Notes under the pieces: model-generated
The model's input: the letters and a program-made list of their open reading frames with translations, nothing else
What the model was told of the DNA's origin: nothing
The model's database searches: none
Origin: Polystyrenella longa
GTDB lineage: Bacteria; Planctomycetota; Planctomycetia; Planctomycetales; Planctomycetaceae
Reading direction: 5' to 3'
Assembly: GCF_007750395.1 (NCBI RefSeq)
Contig: NZ_CP036281.1
Location: 2,689,001 to 2,753,000 of the forward strand
DNA length: 64,000 bases
Shown: piece by piece, positions 1 to 9,842 of the stretch
How positions within the stretch are numbered: position 1 is the stretch's first letter
Layout: each line of letters begins with the position of its first letter
Position numbers and translations under genes: made by a program

Positions 1-1
1 G

Positions 2-2239
2 CGGGACATTGTGATACACCCCTACGCCGGAATTCTAAGCGCTTATGGAATCGGTCTCTCCGATGTTCGCCAGTTTGCCGAACGTTCATTGCTGAGTCTT
101 TATGATAATGACTTCGAGTCGACTTTAGATTCTCTCTTCGCGGAGCTAGAGCATGAAGCAACTGCACAAGTTCTGGCGGAAGGTGTTCGCGAAGAACAAC
201 TGCAATCTCCAATAAGGTCATTAGAACTGCGTTATTGTGGTGTCGACTCGACGATTGTGGTTACGTGTTCCGAAGGCGACGGTGACTATAAAAAGCAATA
301 CGGACAACTTCATCAACAGCGATACGGTTATCAGCATCGAGAACGAGATGTTGAAGTCGTGACGGCCCGAGTAGAAGTGATAGGCCGGATGCCTCGACCC
401 GAATGGCCTGTTCAATTAGAGTCGACGGGCGAACTGACATCGTCAGAAAGAACTCCCGTTTTATTCGCTGGCAAATGGGAAACAACGTCGATCTATCATC
501 GCCGGGAATTGAAACCGGGAAATCAAATTGCCGGCCCTGCAATCGTTTGCGAACCAACAAGTACCGTCCTGATCGATCCCGGTTTTTCAGCCCGAATCGG
601 TCAGCAGGGTGAATTGCTGATTAAAGATGTCAGCCAGACGACGCAGTTTCAGTTATCCGCTAAAGAAGTCGACCCAGTTCAGTTGGAGATTTTCAATAAC
701 CTCTTCGCTTCGATTGCCGAGCAAATGGGGGTGACATTACAGAAAACTTCCTGTTCAACGAATGTCAAAGAACGACTCGATTTCAGTTGCGCTATCTTCA
801 CTCCGGCTGGTGATTTGGTCGTCAACGCGCCTCACATTCCCGTTCATCTGGGAGCGATGGGTGAAACGGTACGCCATATTTTGAAAGACAATCCTGAAAT
901 TGAACCGGGAGATGTCTTTGTCACGAACGATCCCTACCGGGGTGGTTCCCATCTTCCTGACGTCACCGTGGTGACGCCCGTGCATGACGAGCACTCAGAC
1001 GAGTTGTTATTTCTCACTGCCAGCCGCGCGCATCATGCGGAAATCGGCGGGATCGTGCCCGGTAGCATGCCACCCTTCTCTACTAACTTGGCCGAAGAAG
1101 GTGTCGTCATCCGGAACTTTAAACTAGTAGATCGGGGGGCGTCGCGTGAGGCTGAGCTACGGGCATTGTTACTTTCCGGTCCGCATCCGTCCCGGTCTGT
1201 GGAAGACAATCTTTCCGATGTTTCGGCCCAGGTCGCGGCGAATCAAAGTGGCGCAATTCAATTACTGGATCTGGTTGAACGTTATACTCAGCCGGTCGTG
1301 CAAGCTTACATGAGATTTATTCAGGAGGCCGCCGCCGCAAAAATGCGAATGGCTTTGAGAGAACTTCCTGATGGTATTTATGAACGAACAGATCATCAGG
1401 ATGATGGGTCTCCTGTCCGGGTGAAGATTACCAAACAGGGAGAATCGGCCCATGTTGATTTTACGGGAACGGGGCCGGTTCTTCAGACGAACCTTAATGC
1501 CAACCGGGCGATTGTGACTGCCGCTGTATTATATGTCTTCCGTTGCATGATTGACGAAGACATTCCGCTGAACAGTGGTGTCCTCGAACCGATTACGATT
1601 AATCTGCCCGAATGCCTGCTAAGCCCTCCCGAACAGGACCGTCCTGAAGACTGTGCCGCCATTGTGGGAGGGAATGTGGAAACGAGTCAGAAAGTCGTCG
1701 ATATCCTCCTGGGTGCGCTGGGGCTGGCGGCGGCCAGTCAGGGGACAATGAACAATCTCACTTTCGGCGATGACTCTTTCGGTTACTACGAGACGATTTG
1801 CGGAGGAAGTGGTGCGACATCCGATGCGGCCGGTACGGACGCGGTACATACGCATATGACCAATACACGCATGACCGATCCGGAAGTCTTCGAGAGACGC
1901 TATCCCGTAAGATTGTGGGAGTTCTCGGTCCGCACAGGTTCTGGCGGTGCCGGGCGTTTTCCGGGAGGCGATGGGATTACTCGACGAATAGAATTTCTAC
2001 GATCACTGAAAGTATCGATGCTCTCGGAACGACGGGGGGAATATCTTCCCTTCGGACTGGAAGGGGGCAGCCCGGGTGCGAAAGGAATTAATACCTTACT
2101 AAAAGCAAGTGAGCAAAAAACGGGTGAAGAAAATCAAACTGACCTTGGTGGAAAGTTTGCCATTGAGGTCGAACCAGGCGATCAACTGCTTATTGAAACG
2201 CCCGGCGGCGGCGGTTACTTCTTCGCAGAGGATGGATGA
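2..2239 (+). CDS. Hydantoinase/5-oxoprolinase family protein (fused HyuA C-terminus + HyuB), 5' end outside window
   Basis: Partial gene: the frame is open to the window edge, and the first residues (IVIHPYAGILSAYGIGLSDV) are mid-protein HyuA sequence, so the GTG at 11 is not a real start. About 742 residues are visible. Roughly residues 1-200 are the end of the hydantoinase A/oxoprolinase domain, and about 215-740 form a complete hydantoinase B domain (DPVQLEIFNNLF, TNDPYRGGSHLPDV, RAHHAEIGG, and GGSGA and PGGGGY near the end). The family hydrolyses 5-oxo-L-proline or hydantoin-type rings with ATP in the cytoplasm. The fused A-B layout is typical of 5-oxoprolinase (about 1,250-1,300 residues), so roughly 500 residues lie upstream. 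Substrate cannot be settled from sequence alone. It converges on the DUF1501 gene with a 28-bp gap. Confidence 0.88.
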   Translation, partial: RDIVIHPYAGILSAYGIGLSDVRQFAERSLLSLYDNDFESTLDSLFAELEHEATAQVLAEGVREEQLQSPIRSLELRYCGVDSTIVVTCSEGDGDYKKQYGQLHQQRYGYQHRERDVEVVTARVEVIGRMPRPEWPVQLESTGELTSSERTPVLFAGKWETTSIYHRRELKPGNQIAGPAIVCEPTSTVLIDPGFSARIGQQGELLIKDVSQTTQFQLSAKEVDPVQLEIFNNLFASIAEQMGVTLQKTSCSTNVKERLDFSCAIFTPAGDLVVNAPHIPVHLGAMGETVRHILKDNPEIEPGDVFVTNDPYRGGSHLPDVTVVTPVHDEHSDELLFLTASRAHHAEIGGIVPGSMPPFSTNLAEEGVVIRNFKLVDRGASREAELRALLLSGPHPSRSVEDNLSDVSAQVAANQSGAIQLLDLVERYTQPVVQAYMRFIQEAAAAKMRMALRELPDGIYERTDHQDDGSPVRVKITKQGESAHVDFTGTGPVLQTNLNANRAIVTAAVLYVFRCMIDEDIPLNSGVLEPITINLPECLLSPPEQDRPEDCAAIVGGNVETSQKVVDILLGALGLAAASQGTMNNLTFGDDSFGYYETICGGSGATSDAAGTDAVHTHMTNTRMTDPEVFERRYPVRLWEFSVRTGSGGAGRFPGGDGITRRIEFLRSLKVSMLSERRGEYLPFGLEGGSPGAKGINTLLKASEQKTGEENQTDLGGKFAIEVEPGDQLLIETPGGGGYFFAEDG

Positions 2240-2267
2240 GGACAAAAATCTTTATTTGATTGACCGA

Positions 2268-3683
2268 TCACGCCAGAATATCGTGAAGCACATTGCCATG
2301 AACATCGGTTAAACGAACGTCCCGTCCTCCATAGCGATACGTTAGTTTTTCATGGTCCAATCCAAGTTGATGCAGGACCGTCGCCCACAGGTCGTAAACA
2401 GTGCTTTTATCTTCGACGGCGTGGTAACCGAATTCATCGGTTGCTCCGTAGGTGGTTCCTCCTTTGAATCCCCCGCCCGCCATCCAGACACTGAAACCGA
2501 ATGGGTTATGGTCCCGACCATTCGACCCCTGCGAGAATGGAGTCCGGCCAAACTCGCCTGCCCAGATCACGATGGTGTCTTTTAATAGGCCACGGGCTTT
2601 CAAATCTTTGAGCAATCCTCCAATCGGTTGGTCGACCTGTTCCGACATCATTGAGTGTCCGGTCTTTAAATCACCATGCTGGTCCCATGGATTGGCAACT
2701 TGGCCATCGCCGTCATTCTGGGGTAGACAGGTTAATTCGACGAATCGAACCCCCTGCTCGACCAGTTTGCGGGCAAGTAGACATTGTCGACCGTAGTGAC
2801 GAGTCATTGGATTCTGAGCATTGAAGCCGTACATGTCGAGTGTCGACTTCGTCTCGCCTTCCAAGTTGCAGATTTCAGGCACGGCGGTCTGCATCCGGTA
2901 GGCAGTTTCATAATTTCTTACAGCGGCTTCAACTTGGGCATCGTTGCGGGTTGATTGCAGAAATTCCTGATCTAAATCCTGGATAAATGCAAGACGCTTT
3001 CGCTGCACATCGTCCCGTTCCTGAGCGTTGATGTTTCGAATGGGTTCCGCATTGTCGATAGTCATCTGCGACGCTTGATGCTGAGCGGGAAGATACCCAC
3101 TGCTCCAGAGTCCGACGCCCCCGTGCGGTGTACCGGATGGTCCGCTTTTCAGAACAACATATCCGGGAAGTTCCTGGTTCTCCGTCCCCAGCCCGTAGTT
3201 GATCCACGCACCGGCGCTGGCATGACCGATGAACGGGAAGCCGGTATGAAAGAAAAAGTTCCCTTGGGCGTGTTCGTTCACTGCACTGGTCATCGATCGA
3301 ACGACGGCGATGTCATCAATGCTTTCGGCAACATGCGGAAAAAGCGAGCTGACGGGTAATCCGCTCTCACCGTACTGTTTGAAATCAAAGGGAGAACCGA
3401 AGATGTTTCCATTGTTATTAAACTGAGTTCGTTCCACCTTCACCGGCATCGGCTTGCCGTGCATTTCCTTGAGGAGTGGTTTCGGATCGAACGTGTCGAT
3501 ATGCGAAGCTCCGCCCGACATGTAGCAAAGAATCACATTTTTTGCCTTCGCCGGAAAGTGCGGTTCTGGGGCGAGCGTGCCTGCGTAGGATTGGTCACTC
3601 ATTAGACTGGAGAGTGCCAACATCCCGAACCCGGAAGAGGCGGTCTGTAACAGTTGTCGGCGTGAAAAAATAGGATCAGTCAT
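2268..3683 (-). CDS. DUF1501 domain protein (sulfatase-like, Tat-exported)
   Basis: 471 residues. The twin-arginine motif [20 protein letters not shown] near the N-terminus predicts Tat export. The body matches planctomycete DUF1501 proteins, which have an alkaline-phosphatase/sulfatase-like fold: [62 protein letters not shown] chose the ATG at 3683 because GAGG lies just upstream and the Tat motif follows at once; a longer frame begins at 3725. It sits 54 bp downstream of the cytochrome/DUF1553 gene on the same strand. This pair recurs many times in planctomycete genomes and is thought to act together outside the cytoplasm; the biochemical role of DUF1501 is not established. Confidence 0.9.
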   Translation of the reverse strand: MTDPIFSRRQLLQTASSGFGMLALSSLMSDQSYAGTLAPEPHFPAKAKNVILCYMSGGASHIDTFDPKPLLKEMHGKPMPVKVERTQFNNNGNIFGSPFDFKQYGESGLPVSSLFPHVAESIDDIAVVRSMTSAVNEHAQGNFFFHTGFPFIGHASAGAWINYGLGTENQELPGYVVLKSGPSGTPHGGVGLWSSGYLPAQHQASQMTIDNAEPIRNINAQERDDVQRKRLAFIQDLDQEFLQSTRNDAQVEAAVRNYETAYRMQTAVPEICNLEGETKSTLDMYGFNAQNPMTRHYGRQCLLARKLVEQGVRFVELTCLPQNDGDGQVANPWDQHGDLKTGHSMMSEQVDQPIGGLLKDLKARGLLKDTIVIWAGEFGRTPFSQGSNGRDHNPFGFSVWMAGGGFKGGTTYGATDEFGYHAVEDKSTVYDLWATVLHQLGLDHEKLTYRYGGRDVRLTDVHGNVLHDILA

Positions 3684-3737
3684 GGAAACCTCGAGGAGTG
3701 AATGTGAATCGCTACTTTGTTTCAAAAGTGGATACGA

Positions 3738-6700
3738 CTACTCGTAGTAGATGAAGTTCTTCAGATTAAAAAGCGCGTGACCGAAATCGATCCAGGCTTG
3801 CTCGTCAGCCGGTTGCTGTCCGAGAGACTTTTGCTGAGAGAGGATATTTGACAGGGATGTTTCATATTTCGAGAGTTCCGTCTGCTGTGCGCTGGTCAGT
3901 TCGGCCCGAACCAATGCGGGCGAGACGAACAGTCCCAATGAATGGGAGGACGCTTCGATTTCAGCGGGACTCAGCGCTCGATCGTAAAATCTCGCTTCAT
4001 AGATACGTCCCTTCAGATAACGGTTACTCGCGGCTGGTGAATGTCGCAAACCAAACAAGAAGTTCGAACCATCAGCGGCGAAGGGAAGCAACGGTGCTTT
4101 CTGAATCGTTTCGCCATACGGTTTTCCGTTTCGATAGCCGGTAATCTTTCCCTGCTCATCGTAGGAAATCGCAAGATGCACAGGTTCGCTAATCGCAACT
4201 TCTTCGGCATACCCTTTGAATTCGGCAGAGCGGGCATGATTGTTCGAACCGGCCAGCCAATGCTGGGGTCGTATCTCACCTAACACGATCGAGTCAAACA
4301 GAATTCCATCCTGACGTTGCAACGTCATCACGCCACTGCCCCGTTGTTCCAGATTGTCGAGTTGTACCCAGGCTTCGAACGTCTTTGCGTCAACCTGTGT
4401 CGGAACTGGTTCCGTTGAAACGTACCCTTTCCCGTCCAGTATCAACGCCCCGTCTTCGATTCGGGCAGTCCCATTGAGAGTTCCTTTAATGCCTGAAAGT
4501 TCATCGTCAGCGTGTTCATCGAACTTCCAATGGGCTATGGGGAGGGGAAGGTTGGCGATTAGTTCATCCGATAGCTCTCCCGGCAATAATCGCATTCTCA
4601 CTGGTGCAAGTATAGACTCTATCTGTTCTTCGACCTGCTGTTGCCGATTCGCCAGTTCTTCAAATTCGGAATGCAAGACCTGATACCGACTGTCGAGTTC
4701 GGAGAGGAACTCACGGGAATGCATCATTTCTTTTTCACTGGGCAAACGACCGAGAGCCTGTTCGAACATGAGTTGAATCTGAGCCTCGGGCGACAGTTCC
4801 GGGTATTCCGTTTTGATCAGCTTGATCCAGTTCGCAGCATTTTTGGATAAGGAGGGATCGTTCATCAAAGTCAGCGATTGTCCCGGGACGTTGGTTTCAT
4901 CGCGATTCCCCTTGGTGGCGAAAGGAGTGGGGGCATCAAACGTGGCTAGGAATTTATCGAGACTATTTCGTTTGATCAAACCATAGACAGAGCGTTGATG
5001 GCTGTCTCCATTCGGCTTATAACCCGGTCCGTACATCTTGAGATCAAGCTGCCCTGAGACCGCCAGAAGTGAATCGCGAATTGCTTCTGCTTCGAGCCGT
5101 CGGAGTTTTGCGTGAGACCAGTAATAGTTATCGGGATCGTTCTCTAGAGCCAGATCACTGGCAGTAATGGATCGTTTAAACGTTCCGGAAGTCACCAGGA
5201 AGCGGATCGTTCGCTTGAGAGACCAACCCTCGTTTGTGAAACGGGTTGCCAGGAAGTCGAGTAGTTCCGGATGAGTCGGTGGTTCGCCCAGTTGCCCCAG
5301 GTTGTCGGGTGTGCGCACGAGGCCGGCACCAAACAGATAATGCCAAAGCCGGTTCACAATCACTCGCGAAGTGAAGGGGTTGTCAGCACGAACAGTGTCC
5401 TCCGCCAGTTCCAATCGGCCACTTGCGTTGTCGGCGTAAGGAGTCGGGTCAACGGCATCCAGAAAACGACGTGGGATTTCCTGATTTAACTGTTTGTGAT
5501 TGCCACGCACCATCAAAGGCTGATTGACAATATCTGCTTCCATCAAACCAGGCGCCCGTGTGGGCAACGGAACCTGTTTTTCCATAGTACGGTAATTGTC
5601 CAGCAAACCCTTGAGCTTATCATTGGTCGCACTATTGGATAGAAGTCCTGAATCGACAACTTGATTCAGGAACAATGCCTGGGCATCGGTCATCTGTCCG
5701 GATTGCCAGTTGGCTATCGCTGTTTGAGTTGCCTTTTGAATCGCTCCAGCGATCTCTGCGGAAGAGGTCGCACCGTTTTCATCTATCTCTGCAATAAGTG
5801 GGCTCAGGTATTCCAGATCGAATGAGGGTGGAACTTCTGTCCCTGTTCTGAAAACGACAACTTCTCGCAGTCCGAACCAGGATCGGTTGTTTCCTGAAGT
5901 TAGAATTGCCTGGTCTTCGGAGGTGGTGACTTCGAGGTGAATGTCGTCGCCATTCCAGTATTTTAGATCGAACTGGCTCCAATCCCAGTTTTCATTGTTG
6001 ATCCGATGAACGGGATAGACGGTGCCGGATCGCGGGTAGTGCTGGACGGAATACCGGTTGAGTGCATTCTGATCGCCGACGGTTCGGAACCAGACTCTGT
6101 AGTCATCATCGAGATGAAAACGGGGAGACGACAGCACCGCCCGATGCTTGTCGGAAAGTCCGTGCGAATAAACACCAGCGGGATAAATGCCAGTGACGAT
6201 GCCGTCACCAACGGGGGAAATGCTGAATTCACCAGCGGCTGCCGGTTGCTCTGTAAGGCCGTTTCCTTCCTGGTGCCACTGATTGAAATCGCCATCTTCA
6301 GCGAGTTTCCAGTGCTGGTAATATTCTCGATCACGATGGCGTTCAAGGTGGTTTTGTTCCGATTTCCAACTGACTTCGATATCGTTCCAGGCTTTCTGGA
6401 AAGCTTCAGGATCGGAGCTTTCGCTCAACTGTTTCCAGACGTGCAGTAGTTCGCGGCGGTCCTTCGTGTTTTTTATTGACTGTATTAGTGAATCGTCACT
6501 CTCGACAAGGCGAGTGGCGATCTGCGAGGACTCGGCCTGCCATGCACTTGCGAGTTTGTCCTTGATCTGATGTTTAAGCTCCGTTAGCTCCGGTTGGAAC
6601 TTCGTCTGAACCTCTGGCAGGTTGACGTCTTTCGTTGCCGGACGAGTCGAATCGAGGATGCCGTACAACGCGTAGAAGTCGGCCTGACTGATCGCGTCGA

Positions 6701-7919
6701 ACTTATGGTTATGACATCGGGCGCAAGAGACGGTCAGTCCGAGAAATGCTTTAGAGTAGACATTAATCTGGTCGTCTGTGAAACGAACTTTCTCTTCCAA
6801 CGCATCCGTGGGGGCGAAACCATGGAAGACCATCCGCCAATGGGCGGGGCCGATGGCGGATTCGTTGATACCTGATTTGGCATCAACACGTGGGTTGGAA
6901 AGCAGATCACCCGCAATGTGTTCTTTAACGAGTTGGTCGTAAGGAATATCGGCGTTCAGTGCGCGAATCAGGTAATCGCGGTAGCGATATGCGTAAGGGA
7001 TGGCGGGGTCCCCTTCTGATCCGTGTGAGTCAGAATATCGGACCCAGTCCATCCAATGCCTTGCCCAACGCTCACCAAATCGTTGCGAGTTGAGATAACC
7101 CTCTACCAGCTTCTCGTAAGCGTTGGGCGATTCATCATTCAGGAAATAATCGATTTCTTCGGGAGTCGGCGGCAGACCTGTTAAGACAAAAGAGAGACGG
7201 CGAATCAACGTTCGCTTGTCGGCGGGTGGTGCCGGTTTCAAATTCTGTTCGTTCAGTTTTCGTTGTATGAAAAGGTCCACTGGGTGGTCGGAGTTTGTCC
7301 CTTCGATTTGTGGAACCTCGGGCGATGCGATTGGTTGGAAGCTCCACCATTGCTGGCGTTCTTTGAAAGTCTCTTCCCAACTTCCGGCGATCACTTCTTC
7401 GGCATCCTCGGGGGCTTCACGCGGGTCCGGAGCCCCCATCTTAATCCAGGTCGTAAACTGTGCTATCGATTCGTCAGAGAGCTGGTCTTCCCCCTGCGGC
7501 ATCTCCATGCCTTCAACTTCGTGCTTGAGAACTTTGATGAGCAGGCTTTGTTCTGGTTCTTTGAAATTGAAGAGCGGCCCCGAATCGCCCCCTTTGATCA
7601 ATGCTTCGCGGAAATCGAGCAGCAAGCCTCCTTCGGCACTTCCTCCACTTTCGTGACAGGCATAGCAGCTTTCGACGAGCACGGGACGGATATGGTTTTC
7701 AAAGAATTCAAGTTGCTCGGCCGGAATCTTGTTTGTGGCGTCCGCTTTATTGTCTTTGACCTCTGCCTGATCTGCTTCCTGCGCGTGGAGCGAGTCTTCG
7801 CGTGTATTGGAAAACAGGCTGAATAAACTTAAAGAGAGGCCGATCGCCAGTAGGATTATCGTCTTCCCTGCTGGAAGGCTGAGCCAGGTTTTATCTCGTT
7901 GCGGGTAGGAAGGTGGCAT
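3738..7919 (-). CDS. PSCyt1/DUF1549/DUF1553 cytochrome-type protein with LamG domain
   Basis: About 1,393 residues. An N-terminal hydrophobic segment (GKTIILLAIGLSLSLFSLFS) predicts export. Visible order: planctomycete cytochrome C domain (about 70-165, with CYACH heme motif); DUF1549 (about 210-430, VDLFIQRKLNEQNL, LTGLPPTPEEI, second CxxCH as CARCH); a long middle with coiled-coil-like stretches; DUF1553 (about 840-1100, NPFTSRVIVNRLWHYLFG, TPDNLGQLGEPPTHPELLDF); a LamG/concanavalin-like domain (about 1165-1310, HWKFDEHADDELSGIKGTLN). The ATG at 7919 is preferred over an upstream TTG at 7925 because AAAGGA lies 7 bases before it. It follows the IclR gene by 62 bp and precedes DUF1501 by 54 bp, so the three are probably one operon. 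Presumed periplasmic redox/carbohydrate role; substrate unknown. Confidence 0.9.
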   Translation of the reverse strand: MPPSYPQRDKTWLSLPAGKTIILLAIGLSLSLFSLFSNTREDSLHAQEADQAEVKDNKADATNKIPAEQLEFFENHIRPVLVESCYACHESGGSAEGGLLLDFREALIKGGDSGPLFNFKEPEQSLLIKVLKHEVEGMEMPQGEDQLSDESIAQFTTWIKMGAPDPREAPEDAEEVIAGSWEETFKERQQWWSFQPIASPEVPQIEGTNSDHPVDLFIQRKLNEQNLKPAPPADKRTLIRRLSFVLTGLPPTPEEIDYFLNDESPNAYEKLVEGYLNSQRFGERWARHWMDWVRYSDSHGSEGDPAIPYAYRYRDYLIRALNADIPYDQLVKEHIAGDLLSNPRVDAKSGINESAIGPAHWRMVFHGFAPTDALEEKVRFTDDQINVYSKAFLGLTVSCARCHNHKFDAISQADFYALYGILDSTRPATKDVNLPEVQTKFQPELTELKHQIKDKLASAWQAESSQIATRLVESDDSLIQSIKNTKDRRELLHVWKQLSESSDPEAFQKAWNDIEVSWKSEQNHLERHRDREYYQHWKLAEDGDFNQWHQEGNGLTEQPAAAGEFSISPVGDGIVTGIYPAGVYSHGLSDKHRAVLSSPRFHLDDDYRVWFRTVGDQNALNRYSVQHYPRSGTVYPVHRINNENWDWSQFDLKYWNGDDIHLEVTTSEDQAILTSGNNRSWFGLREVVVFRTGTEVPPSFDLEYLSPLIAEIDENGATSSAEIAGAIQKATQTAIANWQSGQMTDAQALFLNQVVDSGLLSNSATNDKLKGLLDNYRTMEKQVPLPTRAPGLMEADIVNQPLMVRGNHKQLNQEIPRRFLDAVDPTPYADNASGRLELAEDTVRADNPFTSRVIVNRLWHYLFGAGLVRTPDNLGQLGEPPTHPELLDFLATRFTNEGWSLKRTIRFLVTSGTFKRSITASDLALENDPDNYYWSHAKLRRLEAEAIRDSLLAVSGQLDLKMYGPGYKPNGDSHQRSVYGLIKRNSLDKFLATFDAPTPFATKGNRDETNVPGQSLTLMNDPSLSKNAANWIKLIKTEYPELSPEAQIQLMFEQALGRLPSEKEMMHSREFLSELDSRYQVLHSEFEELANRQQQVEEQIESILAPVRMRLLPGELSDELIANLPLPIAHWKFDEHADDELSGIKGTLNGTARIEDGALILDGKGYVSTEPVPTQVDAKTFEAWVQLDNLEQRGSGVMTLQRQDGILFDSIVLGEIRPQHWLAGSNNHARSAEFKGYAEEVAISEPVHLAISYDEQGKITGYRNGKPYGETIQKAPLLPFAADGSNFLFGLRHSPAASNRYLKGRIYEARFYDRALSPAEIEASSHSLGLFVSPALVRAELTSAQQTELSKYETSLSNILSQQKSLGQQPADEQAWIDFGHALFNLKNFIYYE

Positions 7920-7981
7920 GGTCAAATCCTTTGGGACACGCTGACTGGAGGTCGTCGTCGAGGCGGGAGGAGTAATCTGTA

Positions 7982-8824
7982 TCAGGATTGTTGTTTGAAT
8001 TCTTCGGAGGCAAGTCGCGCTCCTTCTTTTACGATTTCAGCCGTTATCGCCCATTCATCTTCAGGAATGCGAGAGGCGGGTCCGGCGATGGTGAGTGCGG
8101 CGACGGGGTGACCGTGCCGGTCGACAATGGGAGCGGCGATGCAGTGGATCCCCTCCAACCCTTCGGCCCGGTCTACGGCGTACCCTTGTTTCCGAATCTG
8201 TTTGAGTTCTTTATGAAATTCGGTTTTGTTGCTGATCGTCGTCTTCGTGAACTTTTTGAATTTGATTCGATCCACTAAGGCGACCTGCTCCGTTTCCGAT
8301 TGAAAAGCAATAATCACTTTTCCAGGAGCATTGCTGTAACAGGGGCAGCGAGCACCGATGTCGACAGAGTATTTAAACGGCTGAGTCGACAGAAGCTGTT
8401 CGATCATGACCATCTCGGTTCCGATGAGGCAACAGAGTTGGGTCGTCTCGGAGGTGGCATCGCGAATCGTCCGCATCGGCCCGATGGAACACTCGTGCAA
8501 ACTGCGGCCCTGCGACTGGGGTTGGCCGAGCAACAGAAAACGGTTCGTCAGGAAGAATTTCTTGGTTCGCGGTTCTTTGCTCAGGTAACCGAGTTCGACC
8601 AGCACATTGGCGATGCGAAACGAAGAGGCCGTAGGGAATTGCAGCTCTTCACTCAACTGCGTGACCGTCGCCCCTTCGGGCTGCTGCGACAGATATTCCA
8701 GCACCGCCAACCCTCGCTGCAAATTGGGGGCCTGCGATTTCGTCGTCAGTAACTCGTCACCAATAGCCATAGAAGGACTCGCACAGGTTCCAGAATTATC
8801 AAGGTTGAGGATGCGTGATTTCAC
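7982..8824 (-). CDS. IclR family transcriptional regulator
   Basis: 280 residues if the GTG at 8824 is used; the ATG at 8770 (MAIGDELL) is an equally plausible start. An N-terminal winged-helix segment (LQRGLAVLEYLSQQ, TVTQLSEELQFPTASSFRIA) is followed by an IclR effector-binding domain (LIGTEMVMIEQL, YSNAPGKVIIAF, YAVDRAEGLEGIHCIAAPI, HPVAALTIAGPASRI). IclR proteins are ligand-responsive repressors or activators of neighbouring catabolic genes and often regulate themselves. It is the first gene of the minus-strand block with the cytochrome/DUF1553 and DUF1501 genes, so it may control them. Two palindromes cover its 5' end. Confidence 0.9.
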   Translation of the reverse strand: MKSRILNLDNSGTCASPSMAIGDELLTTKSQAPNLQRGLAVLEYLSQQPEGATVTQLSEELQFPTASSFRIANVLVELGYLSKEPRTKKFFLTNRFLLLGQPQSQGRSLHECSIGPMRTIRDATSETTQLCCLIGTEMVMIEQLLSTQPFKYSVDIGARCPCYSNAPGKVIIAFQSETEQVALVDRIKFKKFTKTTISNKTEFHKELKQIRKQGYAVDRAEGLEGIHCIAAPIVDRHGHPVAALTIAGPASRIPEDEWAITAEIVKEGARLASEEFKQQS

Positions 8825-8853
8825 AAGTGAAAACTATTTCTTATGTGAAATAG
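8819..8853 (-). promoter_or_regulatory. Two adjacent palindromes at the IclR gene start (candidate operator)
   Basis: TTTCACAAGTGAAA (8819-8832) is a perfect 6+6 inverted repeat, and CTATTTC/GAAATAG with a 6-base spacer (8834-8853) is a perfect 7+7 one. They abut and cover the GTG start and the region just upstream. AT-rich palindromes with GAAAT half sites are typical IclR-family operators, so autoregulation is a reasonable inference. Binding is not shown. Confidence 0.5.
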
Positions 8854-8870
8854 TAAATTCCGGGGCGTGA

Positions 8871-9173
8871 GATGTCAATGAGAAATGGTGGTGTGGAGGG
8901 GATGCGTTGCTGGTTAGATCGGATGCCAAGAATGCTTCGGCTGGCTGCTCCAGTATTACTACCGCAACGCGGCGTAAAAACGACTTCGCTCGCTGACCAC
9001 AATTATAGTGATTCTCGCTACCGTTGGGCTCGGAAGGTCATTATAGCGTCGAATCTGATAGCAGCGTTCAAGTCGTCAAACAGATCTCGTTCGAAATATG
9101 CCACTCTCCAGAAATATATCCGCTTGGAATCACTCTTTTTCAACGTCGGCTGAATATTCATACGATACGGGCA
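8871..9173. other. Intergenic, no gene seen
   Basis: About 300 bp between the IclR operator region and the first accessory gene. Open frames here have no recognisable domain and no convincing start. It must hold the IclR promoter on the minus strand, but I cannot place it. Confidence 0.5.
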
Positions 9174-9608
9174 TCATTCCATGAAGTCGGCAATTACTGC
9201 TACTTCATTACCGTTAGTACGAATGACTTCCACAAGCTTCTTAATTTGCTCTTGATATTCTTCTTTATGTGCATCTGTTGTCTGTTCAGCACCTATTATA
9301 ATAGGATAGAATAAAAATTCCGGAAAAATAGCTGTTTTAGAATTAGGTCTATTCTCATTCAGCTCAACTGAAAAATTTCCAACTAGGCTATCAATATCCC
9401 AAAATGAATACCCGTTAGTATAAACAAGCTTGCCTTCTAACTGCGTCATAACTAAGTCGGCAAGGTTATTGCAAGATAATTTGCTATCAACATATAGCTC
9501 ACACCAATTTATAGCTGCCATAGCTGCCATAGCTGTCACTTTCTTAGTTCGACTTTCCTGATTGATCTTGCCAGTGTAACTTCTGTAGTTGCAAAACCGT
9601 TTAAGCAT
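9174..9608 (-). CDS. Hypothetical protein, accessory patch
   Basis: Not recognised. About 144 residues from the ATG at 9608; the frame also opens at a TTG at 9614, and an internal ATG near MAAMAAINWCELYVD is possible. No signal peptide or membrane segment. It has aromatic/acidic patches (YTNGYSFWDIDSLVGNFSVE) and a charged C-terminal helix (HKEEYQEQIKKLVEVI). The coding sequence is AT-richer than neighbouring core genes. Its first six codons (MLKRFC) lie inside the 253-bp repeat that recurs about 790 bp away, so this 5' end is either borrowed from the repeat or not the true start. Size and setting recall immunity-type accessory proteins, but nothing proves that. Confidence 0.5.
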   Translation of the reverse strand: MLKRFCNYRSYTGKINQESRTKKVTAMAAMAAINWCELYVDSKLSCNNLADLVMTQLEGKLVYTNGYSFWDIDSLVGNFSVELNENRPNSKTAIFPEFLFYPIIIGAEQTTDAHKEEYQEQIKKLVEVIRTNGNEVAVIADFME

Positions 9609-9842
9609 ATTCAACGTAGAGGCGACTTAGCAGCCCGTTGAAAACCCCAACTTCGGCTTCGTTGGCAGTCGATCGTGCCGGTGATTCTCATGGGTGCTGG
9701 AAAGGGTTGGAATTCGGTGGAGGAACGTTGTGCACGGGCAACGAATCCGTATGGCTCCGTTAACCATTGCGATTGAATTCGATGGGAGAGAAGATATCAA
9801 TTGAGAATTCCGGCGCGTAGGGAGAAATTCAACGGGCTGTTA
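9590..9842. repeat. 253-bp direct repeat, copy 1 (holds 215-bp element 9628-9842 with terminal inverted repeats)
   Basis: Near-identical to 10379-10631, with only a handful of substitutions by eye. The inner 215 bp begin TAGCAGCCCGTTGAA and end TTCAACGGGCTGTTA, inverted repeats with one mismatch here. This looks like a MITE or other non-autonomous element. About 38 bp upstream of the inverted repeat are also duplicated, including the start of the 9174-9608 gene. No transposase is encoded in it. Confidence 0.85.

Noticed and set aside
8300-8752. 150-residue plus-strand frame inside the IclR region
   Set aside because: Antisense shadow of a clear IclR-family gene.
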